A DNA stretch of 46,982 nt from IMG/VR virus record IMGVR_UViG_3300010157_000102, positions 1 to 46,982 of that record; one strand, written 5' to 3'. The first letter of the stretch is position 1. Every line of letters begins with the position of its first letter. The position numbers were made by a program, and so were the translations under genes. Positions 1 to 5,418 of the stretch are shown piece after piece. Origin of the DNA: a virus. Under the pieces are notes generated by a model, which was given only the letters and a program-made list of their open reading frames with translations, did not search any database and had not been told where the DNA came from.

Positions 1-171
1 TGCACCACGATATTCAGAAGTCAACATACCGCAAAGAGTATCGATGATGTTATACCATCCATCGCCACAATCAAATCCCCAACACATGGCTGTGTTCTGC
101 ATGTTCTCATGACGATCTCGAAAGACCAGAGGATACCTAGCACAGAGTGCTTCGTCTAATTCTTTTCTCAT
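1..171 (-). CDS. Conserved phage hypothetical protein, partial (3' part outside the window)
   Basis: An open frame starts at ATG 171 and runs without a stop to the window edge, giving 57 visible residues. It begins MRKELDEALCARYP and contains AMCWGFDCGDGWYNIID. I recognise this as a small hypothetical protein common in tailed phages; its function is unknown. The start overlaps the stop of the upstream gene in an ATGA arrangement (168-171), which supports translational coupling and the chosen start. The Cys/Trp/Gly/Asp-rich core could bind a ligand or metal, but nothing in the visible part proves this. Confidence 0.75.
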   Translation of the reverse strand, partial: MRKELDEALCARYPLVFRDRHENMQNTAMCWGFDCGDGWYNIIDTLCGMLTSEYRGA

Positions 172-533
172 GACCAAGTCCTATGATTTTCTGCCACATG
201 TTCAAGTCCATCGTATTCACTGATATGCCATTCAACATCATCTGGAATATCCAAGATTGCTAGTTCTGATGCCCAGCCCCATGAATCTTTACCCAATTCT
301 TCAATCACTGCAATCAAATCTGGATCATTGCGTTGTTCATAGAACTCATACTCACTTAGGTATGTCGCATCAGATTGTGGACTACCAGCTTTGTAATAGT
401 CTGAGTCATTTCCACGAATTGGATATTTTGCTGGAACTTTATCGAATGCAATACCCTTGCGTTCAAGTAATTTCTCAAATGCTAAATTTGAGATACCGAA
501 CCCACCAAAACATCTATTAATTACTACTTTCAT
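168..533 (-). CDS. Conserved phage hypothetical protein (121 aa)
   Basis: The protein starts MKVVINRCFGGFGIS and is rich in Trp, Asp and Glu towards the C-terminus. I recognise the N-terminal pattern from hypothetical proteins of many phages and some plasmids, but no function is established. Its ATG (533) overlaps the stop of the DNA ligase gene by 4 bp (ATGA at 530-533), and its own stop overlaps the next start the same way. It therefore belongs to a tightly coupled operon with ligase. There is no membrane segment or signal peptide. Confidence 0.8.
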   Translation of the reverse strand: MKVVINRCFGGFGISNLAFEKLLERKGIAFDKVPAKYPIRGNDSDYYKAGSPQSDATYLSEYEFYEQRNDPDLIAVIEELGKDSWGWASELAILDIPDDVEWHISEYDGLEHVAENHRTWS

Positions 534-1834
534 TTTATTACCTTTGAGTTATCTGCAACATCTTTATCATCACGCAGTTCAATGAACACTGGAAGGAATA
601 AAGATTCTTCTCCAGTTTTGTTCTTGATTCTAGCATTATACTTCACTGCCACGATTTTGTCAACTAAATTTTCTTTCCAATATTGCTTTCGTTGTGCATC
701 ATTGAAACCAGATCCTACATTTACCTTTACAATTCCATCTGCGGATTCACAGATAATTGCACCAAGCATCCCTACTGCTTTACCCTTACCTTCTTCGACT
801 GCAACAATTTTAAGATCGCATTCCAATTCACCTTTGAATTTAATCTGAGTCTTGCTTCGTTTGTCTTCCCATTCACCACTACCATCTTTAAGGATGATAC
901 CTTCGTAACCATCTGCAAGATAACCTTGGAAGATCTCTTGTGCTTCATCTAGTGTTTGCACAATGGTAGATGTCACAGTCCAAATCTTTTTATCTAAAGA
1001 CTTTTGTTTGTTTACAATCTGTTCTAAAGTTGAAAATCGTTTTGCGTATGGAGTCTGGCAGTAACCATCAATAAACTGAACATATGGAATCAAATCCCAA
1101 ACAGTTGCATGAACCATTGCTGCTTCTTCTGCAGAAATTGTTCCCTTGTTTGCTTTGTTAAGGATACCATTACCAGTCTGACGATCTGCAAACTGATGTT
1201 CATCTTCAAGCATTACAAGAAGTTCACCATCAAAAACACAATCAATAGAACCAGCAAGAGAAATAAACTCCTGCTCCAAATTGCCAAGTAATAAAATTTC
1301 TTTGCCATTCCTGCTCCTAAATTCGCACTTACCATCACGCACAATTGCGTTGAATCGCATACCATCCATCTTCATTTGAGCATATGCTGGGAATTTAATC
1401 TTGTCAACCAACTTCTGTTCGAATGGACTACATAACATACATGGGTATTCAGGAATCAAACCAGACCAAACTTTGTTGGCAGTCGATACATCAACACCAC
1501 ACTTCAAATCTTTCTGGATGATTCTCTCCAATACCTTAGCATCATCAGCTGACAAGGATGAAAGAAGCATGCGGAGATATTCAATTGCTGCATTACCAGT
1601 GACGACTCTTTCTTTCAAATCATACAATGCGTGCATGGCTTGAGTGAGACTTGTTTGATGATTGTCTGTGATGTACTCAGGAATCTTTCGTTGATAGAAT
1701 TGAGTAAATGGATCCAGTGCTAGCCGAATTACCTCACGCAGAGTTTCGTTATCGCTCTGTGCGTTTAGTTGCTCGATCTTGAAATTGCGTGAGGCATTTT
1801 CAGCAAGACTGTTAAGAAATTCATTTATGTTCAT
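530..1834 (-). CDS. 30: ATP-dependent DNA ligase, T4 gp30-like (434 aa)
   Basis: This enzyme seals nicks in duplex DNA during phage replication, recombination and repair through an enzyme-AMP intermediate. Motif I, KMDGMR, carries the nucleotidyl-lysine at about residue 155. Motif III is FDGELLV (about 201-207), motif IV is EGIILKDG (about 315), and a motif V-like KFKGELECD lies near 335-345. An alpha-helical DNA-binding region precedes the catalytic core. The length is somewhat below the 487 residues of T4 gp30. The start overlaps the end of the SWIM gene by 14 bp. A GGAG sits 6 nt upstream of the ATG, inside that upstream gene. Confidence 0.95.
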   Translation of the reverse strand: MNINEFLNSLAENASRNFKIEQLNAQSDNETLREVIRLALDPFTQFYQRKIPEYITDNHQTSLTQAMHALYDLKERVVTGNAAIEYLRMLLSSLSADDAKVLERIIQKDLKCGVDVSTANKVWSGLIPEYPCMLCSPFEQKLVDKIKFPAYAQMKMDGMRFNAIVRDGKCEFRSRNGKEILLLGNLEQEFISLAGSIDCVFDGELLVMLEDEHQFADRQTGNGILNKANKGTISAEEAAMVHATVWDLIPYVQFIDGYCQTPYAKRFSTLEQIVNKQKSLDKKIWTVTSTIVQTLDEAQEIFQGYLADGYEGIILKDGSGEWEDKRSKTQIKFKGELECDLKIVAVEEGKGKAVGMLGAIICESADGIVKVNVGSGFNDAQRKQYWKENLVDKIVAVKYNARIKNKTGEESLFLPVFIELRDDKDVADNSKVIK

Positions 1835-2180
1835 TCATCACTCCATCAATATGTTTACACTTACCATGATATTTAAAACCGATGCAACTACAGTACCATC
1901 CATTATCTGACTTCTCTACAGTATAGACATGATCTTTTGTACCCTTGACATGCCAGATCTGATGCGTTGGCTCTTGTCCTTTGAAGTACATGTCACGCTT
2001 CATCACTTTGAATTTACGATAGCGACTGTCGATGCGAATCGGATTTTTGAACATCATGAAGTCTTTGGGATTATTTCTTTTGAAGTAACCAAAGATTTTA
2101 TCCATTGATTCAGTCATGATGTAGGTATGATTGCACGCAGTACCCTCTTCCCACTGAGTAATTTCTCTAGCGAGGATCAT
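1821..2180 (-). CDS. SWIM-type zinc-finger protein (119 aa)
   Basis: The C-terminal part contains CSC followed nine residues later by CKH (Cys97, Cys99, Cys108, His110). This is the CxC-x(n)-CxH signature of SWIM zinc fingers, which usually bind nucleic acids or proteins. The N-terminal 90 residues are basic and aromatic with no recognised domain. The start overlaps the upstream stop in an ATGA, and the 3' end overlaps ligase by 14 bp, so it is transcribed and probably translated together with ligase. SWIM proteins of other systems help recombination proteins; a role in phage DNA metabolism is inferred only from the motif and the neighbour. Confidence 0.75.
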   Translation of the reverse strand: MILAREITQWEEGTACNHTYIMTESMDKIFGYFKRNNPKDFMMFKNPIRIDSRYRKFKVMKRDMYFKGQEPTHQIWHVKGTKDHVYTVEKSDNGWYCSCIGFKYHGKCKHIDGVMNEHK

Positions 2181-2545
2181 GCCACTTCCATTTCTTTGAA
2201 GTAACCATAGGGCAAACCTTGCGTGAAGCAGAAGTATTCATAGTCACCATTCGCACCCTCAGCATCCATCAACCAAGCAATGACACGCTGACGATTAGTG
2301 CCAGTGTGCATAAGATTGAGAACACGATCTTCGAAAGCAACAATGGCTTCGGCTTCTGCTTTCTTGCGAGCAATTTCTTCCTGCTCGATGACACGACCGA
2401 GTACTGCGAACTCGGATTCAAACTGCTCCAAAGACCAGTCGGTTGTATCGATGCCACGAGGACGAACACCATAAGCATCCTTATACATATCCCAATAGAT
2501 ACATTGTGCTTGCTCAATCGGTGACATTTCTTCCCATGACATCAT
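2177..2545 (-). CDS. Conserved phage hypothetical protein (122 aa)
   Basis: The protein begins MMSWEEMSPIEQAQ, with the phrase DAYGVRPRGID further on. This pattern recurs in hypothetical proteins of T4-like phages. The middle (about residues 50-85) is a charged, Ala/Glu-rich helix, and the C-terminus is aromatic. A longer frame begins at 2560, but the upstream ATG is itself part of an ATGGAGA ribosome binding site. The GGAG at about 2555-2558 is well placed for the ATG at 2545 (2542 is also possible). The promoter at 2572-2600 would give a leader of about 20 nt for this start. The function is unknown. Confidence 0.75.
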   Translation of the reverse strand: MMSWEEMSPIEQAQCIYWDMYKDAYGVRPRGIDTTDWSLEQFESEFAVLGRVIEQEEIARKKAEAEAIVAFEDRVLNLMHTGTNRQRVIAWLMDAEGANGDYEYFCFTQGLPYGYFKEMEVA

Positions 2546-2571
2546 ATTAAAATTCTCCATTCAATAAAACA

Positions 2572-2600
2572 ATTATACTACAAATTTGATTATAAGTCAA
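2572..2600 (-). promoter_or_regulatory. Early sigma70-type promoter
   Basis: On the minus strand, TTGACT (2595-2600) is followed after exactly 17 bp by TATAAT (2572-2577). It is preceded by AAGTG, as in the sister promoters near 11.6 and 14.1 kb. It lies directly after the stop of the 65-aa gene and drives the gene starting at 2545. Confidence 0.8.
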
Positions 2601-2603
2601 CAC

Positions 2604-2801
2604 TTAGATGCAACTCTTGCGAGGGAATCCAGTTGCAAAGCCAGAAGTCCCAGTGGAACCAGATCTTGTAACTTTACCAGACATCAGTTGTTTTGGTGCT
2701 TTGCGTGGTTTTACAACTTCAATACTTCCACCCTTTTTCAAAAACAACTTCAATTGTTTTTCGGTTTCAGCACGGATCTCAGATTTTGATTTATAGAACA
2801 T
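2604..2801 (-). CDS. Small basic hypothetical protein (65 aa)
   Basis: A Lys/Arg-rich N-terminal half (MFYKSKSEIRAETEKQ...) predicted to be helical is followed by a Gly/Ser/Thr-rich tail ending FPRKSCI. A GAGGA lies 9 nt upstream of the ATG, after an AATATATT spacer seen at other early genes of this window. The basic charge suggests nucleic-acid binding, but no family is recognised. The gene ends immediately before the early promoter at 2572-2600. Confidence 0.6.
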   Translation of the reverse strand: MFYKSKSEIRAETEKQLKLFLKKGGSIEVVKPRKAPKQLMSGKVTRSGSTGTSGFATGFPRKSCI

Positions 2802-2826
2802 AATATATTTTCCTCTCAGTTTAAAA

Positions 2827-3081
2827 TTAAGGGCAACCAGATTCTTCCCATTGGATTCGCTCTTCCATCATTTCTGACATGATGAACTTTGCAATATTGA
2901 TGTTTTTGCGAGCCTGATCCATTGCTTGGTCATGACCGAAAGTCATCAATTCTTGCGCATCAGAAAGAACACCCATGGCAACCATTTCTAAACCAGACAA
3001 ACGAGCACTGGCAGATTTCATGTATTGTTCACGAATTTGTTCTTGGGATATACCGTAACATTTGCTTTCAAATTCAGTCAT
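2827..3081 (-). CDS. Hypothetical protein (84 aa)
   Basis: A mostly alpha-helical small acidic protein: MTEFESKCYGISQEQI at the N-terminus, Met-rich helices in the middle, and an EESGCP ending. An AAGGAA ribosome binding site precedes the ATG, and an early promoter lies at 3114-3142, so it is the first gene of an early unit. No known domain is seen. Two cysteines (near residues 8 and 83) are the only distinctive residues. Confidence 0.65.
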   Translation of the reverse strand: MTEFESKCYGISQEQIREQYMKSASARLSGLEMVAMGVLSDAQELMTFGHDQAMDQARKNINIAKFIMSEMMEERIQWEESGCP

Positions 3082-3113
3082 TTTTCAGTTCCTTTTCAAC
3101 TTTCTAAGACTAT

Positions 3114-3142
3114 ATTATACAGCAGTTTGCAATTAAAGACAA
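3114..3142 (-). promoter_or_regulatory. Early sigma70-type promoter
   Basis: TTGTCT (3137-3142) and TATAAT (3114-3119) are separated by 17 bp on the minus strand. The segment TTGTCTTTAATTGC is identical to the promoter near 14.08 kb. It drives the 84-aa gene and what follows. Confidence 0.8.
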
Positions 3143-3182
3143 CAACTAAATTTAATAACCTTACGAGTCTGAGGGGATTACT

Positions 3183-3201
3183 AGCCCTGTAGATTCGGGC
3201 T
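3183..3201 (-). repeat. Stem-loop with a loop shared with the hairpin at 14097-14115
   Basis: On the minus strand AGCCC and GGGCT pair around the 9-nt loop GAATCTACA. The same 9 nt, in the opposite orientation, form the loop of the stem at 14097-14115. Both sit just upstream of an early promoter. There is no T-tract, so it is probably not a rho-independent terminator. Confidence 0.55.
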
Positions 3202-3212
3202 TCTAGAATGTG

Positions 3213-3238
3213 AAAAACCCTCTACGAGAGAGGGTTTG
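3213..3238 (-). terminator. Rho-independent terminator after the LSm-like gene
   Basis: A perfect 9-bp stem (AAACCCTCT 3215-3223 with AGAGGGTTT 3229-3237) has a 5-nt loop. On the minus strand it runs into TTTTTC. It closes the hsp20-to-LSm unit and isolates it from the early promoter at 3114-3142. A second small stem (GCCCT/AGGGC, 3251-3267) overlaps the LSm stop codon. Confidence 0.8.
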
Positions 3239-3260
3239 GAGGGAGGTTTAGCCCTGTGGA

Positions 3261-3566
3261 CTAGGGCATCTGGAGTCCAGCTAGAGCGGATGCTGGAGCC
3301 ACTTGGATTCCCGAACCGAATAATCGGTTATATTCGTTGACCATATTCGTGGACGGAGTACCTTCAGATGCAATACATTGACTGAATAATTTCACTTTAC
3401 CGTCTACATAAGGCATATATGGCATTAATGCCAATTGAACACCTTCTTTTGTTTGTTGCATAAGAATGGTTGATGGTGATTCTAAAGTATATCCACCACC
3501 AGTAACTTCTACTTTACCAATCAGTTCTTCACCACTAATCAATTTAAATACTTTAATCTCTGTCAT
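3261..3566 (-). CDS. LSm/Sm-like small virus protein (101 aa)
   Basis: The N-terminus KVFKLISGEELIGKVEV, followed by a YTLESP turn and further strands to about residue 65, looks like a small Sm-like beta-barrel as annotated in other T4-like phages. The C-terminal third is flexible and Gly/Ala/Pro-rich. A second protein with the same opening pattern (SGEQVMAVL) is encoded at 19091-19552. Sm-like folds often bind RNA or form rings, but no such function is shown for the phage proteins. The start is 1 bp from the upstream stop. Confidence 0.65.
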   Translation of the reverse strand: MTEIKVFKLISGEELIGKVEVTGGGYTLESPSTILMQQTKEGVQLALMPYMPYVDGKVKLFSQCIASEGTPSTNMVNEYNRLFGSGIQVAPASALAGLQMP

Positions 3567-3567
3567 T

Positions 3568-3771
3568 TCAATCCTCTATAACAAGTTGTTCAATAAAATC
3601 TGCTGCAATGTTTTGGTCAGTAAAGAAATGAACAATTGTTCTCTCATACTCATAACAATGCTGTGCAACTACCATTATCTGTTTGTTTTTATAAACAGAT
3701 ATTTTTAATACCCAATCGCCACGACGAACTGTGACGAATGATATCATGTTGGGAGATAGTTTGGCTTTCAT
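3568..3771 (-). CDS. Hypothetical protein (67 aa)
   Basis: A short protein with predicted beta strands (MISFVTVRRGDWVLKISVY) and a C-terminal helix ending FIEQLVIED. It lies directly upstream of the LSm-like gene and almost touches it, which suggests joint expression. There is no clear Shine-Dalgarno sequence before the ATG at 3771; Met9 is an alternative start. No family is recognised. Confidence 0.55.
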   Translation of the reverse strand: MKAKLSPNMISFVTVRRGDWVLKISVYKNKQIMVVAQHCYEYERTIVHFFTDQNIAADFIEQLVIED

Positions 3772-3780
3772 ACAAGTATT

Positions 3781-3804
3781 TAGGGAGAGCCGAAACTCTC
3801 CCTA
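3781..3804 (-). other. Strong intergenic stem-loop
   Basis: TAGGGAGAG (3781-3789) and CTCTCCCTA (3796-3804) form a perfect 9-bp stem with a 6-nt loop. On the minus strand it follows the 24-aa gene and ends 9 nt before the ATG of the 67-aa gene. It has no T-tract on either strand, so it could be a weak or factor-dependent terminator, or an mRNA-stability or translation-control element. Confidence 0.6.
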
Positions 3805-3813
3805 CTTGTACGA

Positions 3814-3888
3814 TTACTTGGTTGGTTTAGGTTGTTTACCGTTTACCCAATCCCAATCATCATCTGTCATTGGGATCCAGTTATTCAT
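3814..3888 (-). CDS. Mini-gene, acidic Trp-rich peptide (24 aa)
   Basis: A 24-codon frame begins MNNWIPMTDDDWDWVNGK and ends QPKPTK. Its ATG overlaps the TGA of the preceding 31-codon frame (ATGA, 3885-3888), the same coupling seen between recognised genes here. It is followed by the stem-loop at 3781-3804. Three Trp residues and four Asp residues in 24 positions are unusual. It is too short to assign a family; translation is inferred from the overlap and composition. Confidence 0.5.
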   Translation of the reverse strand: MNNWIPMTDDDWDWVNGKQPKPTK

Positions 3889-3980
3889 TTTACTTTACCT
3901 GCTTTGTAAGTTCTGAATGCGTGGATACCATCACCCAAACCAAGAATAAAATTCTTACAGTGTTTCAGCAGCTTTGTCAT
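3885..3980 (-). CDS. Mini-gene, basic peptide (31 aa)
   Basis: The frame begins MTKLLKHCKNFILGLGDG and ends FRTYKAGKVK: an amphipathic or hydrophobic N-terminal helix followed by a basic tail. AGAGGA lies 6 nt before the ATG at 3980, a good ribosome binding site, located inside the last codons of hsp20 in another frame (26-bp overlap). The stop overlaps the start of the 24-codon gene. The composition resembles small helical peptides often present in T4-like genomes, but no function is known. Confidence 0.6.
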   Translation of the reverse strand: MTKLLKHCKNFILGLGDGIHAFRTYKAGKVK

Positions 3981-4470
3981 ATGCGTCCTCTTGTAAAAAT
4001 TCTTTCTTGCCACGAGTTTTGACTGGAACTTTCTTTGGCTTTTGTTCTTCTGGAACTAAACGCTCCAAAGCGATCTTAAGCATACCATTGAATAGTTCTG
4101 CATTCTTTACTTCGATGTGATCATCGATAGCAAAGGCACGAGTAAAGGCACGAGTAGCGATACCTTTGAACAAGAAGTTATCTTCCAGTGCATCAGTAGC
4201 TGAATCAACATTACCCTTAACGATTAATTTACCGCCATCGATAGTAATATCAATCTCAGATTCACCAAAACCAGCAACAGCTAATTCAATGGTGTAATGA
4301 TTCTCATCATTCTTGCGAATGTTGTATGGTGGATAGTTGGGAATGTTTTTAGTGAGATCAGCGTGCAACGATTGTAACTGTTTTGCTGATTCGTCAAAGC
4401 CGACAAAGAATTTGTCGAAGTCCTTAAATCCTGGACCAAATAATGCAAGTTGTGGTAATGAATTACCCAT
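3955..4470 (-). CDS. hsp20: Small heat shock protein, Hsp20/alpha-crystallin family (171 aa)
   Basis: An ATP-independent chaperone that holds unfolding proteins; phage homologues are a hallmark of marine and freshwater T4-like phages and may act in virion assembly or stress. The alpha-crystallin domain covers about residues 45-140: YPPYNIRKNDENHYTIELAVAG at its start is typical of the IbpA type, followed by KLIVKG and a late GMLKIALERLVPE segment containing the conserved G-x-L. The C-terminal tail is Lys/Glu-rich. AGGAG lies 7 nt upstream of the ATG. A terminator precedes the gene at 4494-4527, so it needs readthrough or its own promoter, which I cannot identify. Confidence 0.92.
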   Translation of the reverse strand: MGNSLPQLALFGPGFKDFDKFFVGFDESAKQLQSLHADLTKNIPNYPPYNIRKNDENHYTIELAVAGFGESEIDITIDGGKLIVKGNVDSATDALEDNFLFKGIATRAFTRAFAIDDHIEVKNAELFNGMLKIALERLVPEEQKPKKVPVKTRGKKEFLQEDAYDKAAETL

Positions 4471-4493
4471 AGTAGTTCTCCTATTAAGCGAGT

Positions 4494-4527
4494 TAAAAAT
4501 AAAAATTGATATCCCGAAGGCATATCA
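4494..4527 (-). terminator. Rho-independent terminator after pqqA
   Basis: On the minus strand TGATATGCC, TTCG and GGATATCA form a UUCG-capped stem with one bulged G. It is followed by ATTTTTATTTTTAA. The stem covers 4507-4527 and the T-rich tail runs to 4494. Confidence 0.75.
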
Positions 4528-4530
4528 GGT

Positions 4531-4601
4531 GCTGGTTACAACTCCAGCGACATCGTGCGTCATGTCTGCTTTAAAACGATTCGTAACTTAGTGGTCCTAA
4601 G
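4531..4601 (-). other. Series of short stem-loops in the pqqA 3' region
   Basis: Between the pqqA stop and the terminator are three consecutive perfect 5-bp inverted repeats: CTTAG/CTAAG (4587-4601, loop 5), GACAT/ATGTC (4549-4566, loop 8) and GCTGG/CCAGC (4531-4548, loop 8). The last two abut directly. No SD-supported gene lies here; a 12-codon frame at 4525-4563 has no ribosome binding site. The region may be a structured 3' UTR or a small RNA. It is not a recognisable tRNA. Confidence 0.4.
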
Positions 4602-4608
4602 GTGAATT

Positions 4609-4727
4609 CTTATTACTTATTCATTACATACATTGTAACTTCAAAGCCAAATCTCATTTCTGTTGCTGATGGTTTTGTCCACATAATCTTCTCCTAATTG
4701 TTTGTCCATTATTGGACTTATTACTTA
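4609..4727. repeat. 11-bp direct repeat flanking pqqA
   Basis: CTTATTACTTA occurs at 4609-4619, overlapping the pqqA stop, and again at 4717-4727, 33 bp upstream of its start. Next to the copies are related palindromes CTTAG-N5-CTAAG (4587-4601) and CTTAGGACTAAG (4724-4735). The arrangement could mark how the gene was acquired, or could be chance in AT-rich DNA. Confidence 0.4.
4613..4684 (-). CDS. pqqA: PqqA, coenzyme PQQ precursor peptide (23 aa)
   Basis: PqqA is the ribosomal peptide substrate of PQQ synthesis: with PqqD presenting it, the radical SAM enzyme PqqE links a Glu to a Tyr, and later steps excise and oxidise them to the cofactor. Visible here are MWTKP at residues 1-5, Arg11, Gly13, then FEVTMY at 14-19, and an NK end at position 23. 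Length, the Glu15-x3-Tyr19 pair and the GFEVTMY core match full-length beta/gammaproteobacterial PqqA (the Klebsiella peptide is also 23 residues with Glu15 and Tyr19). AGGAG lies 6 nt before the ATG. Terminators on both sides make it a separate unit, but I find no convincing promoter. No pqqB-E is in the window, so the peptide would feed host enzymes. PQQ is the cofactor of methanol dehydrogenase, which points to a methylotrophic host. Confidence 0.88.
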   Translation of the reverse strand: MWTKPSATEMRFGFEVTMYVMNK

Positions 4728-4751
4728 GGACTAAGAGACTAAAAACCAGCT

Positions 4752-4780
4752 AAAGAAAATCATTAGTTTTATCTAATGAT
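4752..4780 (-). terminator. Rho-independent terminator after the regA unit
   Basis: ATCATTAG (4759-4766) and CTAATGAT (4773-4780) form a perfect 8-bp stem with a 6-nt loop. On the minus strand it is followed by TTTCTTT. It lies 3 bp past the stop of the 60-aa gene and separates the clamp-loader/regA operon from pqqA. Confidence 0.75.
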
Positions 4781-4782
4781 AC

Positions 4783-4965
4783 TTATGCTTTTTCAGCAGG
4801 TAGTTCAGCTGCAGTATTTGCTGCTTCTGCTTCCATGGCTGCAACCTGTGGTTCGCCTTGCTGTTTAATTTTGTTAATGACTGTAATAACTTCCTCAAAT
4901 GGGTGCTTACCCAATGTACGAAGAATCATATTGCATTCGTCAATCGTTAATTCAAGTTTAATCAT
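4783..4965 (-). CDS. Conserved small phage protein (60 aa)
   Basis: The protein begins MIKLELTIDECNMILRTLGK, continues HPFEEVITVINKIKQQ as a helix, and ends in an Ala/Glu-rich tail. I recognise this pattern in hypothetical proteins of several T4-like phages; its role is unknown. A longer frame from 5007 exists, but the ATG at 4965 overlaps the regA stop (ATGA) and has TAGGA upstream, so the short form is preferred. It is the last gene of the 45-44-62-regA unit. Confidence 0.75.
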   Translation of the reverse strand: MIKLELTIDECNMILRTLGKHPFEEVITVINKIKQQGEPQVAAMEAEAANTAAELPAEKA

Positions 4966-5381
4966 TTTGATTTTTTTCCTATGTTGTATTTGGGAACAAG
5001 TTCCCATTCATTTTTCTCTTTATAAGAGACTACCTTAATTTGAGACAAAGATGCCTTATTGTCTGCTTGCGTACTATTTAGTATCTTTAATAGATCCCAA
5101 TCTTGAAGCAGTCCAGCAATTGCGTTCCTTCTCTCAATATCGCCACTCGTGATGTTAGATTCTTTACCATCAAGAGCGAACAATTCTTTGAAGTGTACAA
5201 TAAAGTATCTACCCTGCTTATGTAAGATATGGCAGGATTGATACAACTTGTTTTCTTTTCTTGAAGCGATCCCGATGCGGGTGAGTGTTTCACGAACCTT
5301 CAAAAAGTTGTCTGGTTCAGGTAGTGTCACCTCAAGCATGGACTCAGCTGTCCAGTCGTAATAAATCAATTCGACAGTCAT
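4962..5381 (-). CDS. regA: RegA translational repressor of early genes (139 aa)
   Basis: In T4, RegA binds mRNA around the start codons of early genes (including 44, 45 and rIIB) and blocks initiation. Here the segment FLKVRETLTRIGIASRKEN, then LYQSCHILHKQGRYFIVHFKE (about residues 46-66), closely matches the T4 protein, as does the C-terminal EWELVPKYNIG. The protein is about 15 residues longer than T4 RegA at the N-terminus and tail. It keeps the T4 order 45-44-62-regA, but a halogenase gene is inserted between 62 and regA. Confidence 0.95.
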   Translation of the reverse strand: MTVELIYYDWTAESMLEVTLPEPDNFLKVRETLTRIGIASRKENKLYQSCHILHKQGRYFIVHFKELFALDGKESNITSGDIERRNAIAGLLQDWDLLKILNSTQADNKASLSQIKVVSYKEKNEWELVPKYNIGKKSK

Positions 5382-5418
5382 TATTTTCCACCTTTTATAG
5401 TTAATATTTTCATAGTAA

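Noticed and set aside
3777-3783. CTAAATA as a late promoter for the 67-aa gene
   Set aside because: It ends only 5 nt before the start codon, so transcripts would begin inside the gene.
4525-4563. 12-codon frame between pqqA and hsp20
   Set aside because: It has no ribosome binding site, its stop lies in the terminator stem, and it contains nothing recognisable.
4531-4566. Possible tRNA or tRNA-like arms near pqqA
   Set aside because: Two 5-bp stems resemble arms, but the loops are 8 nt, and no acceptor stem, D-arm or anticodon arm can be placed at the correct distances on either strand.
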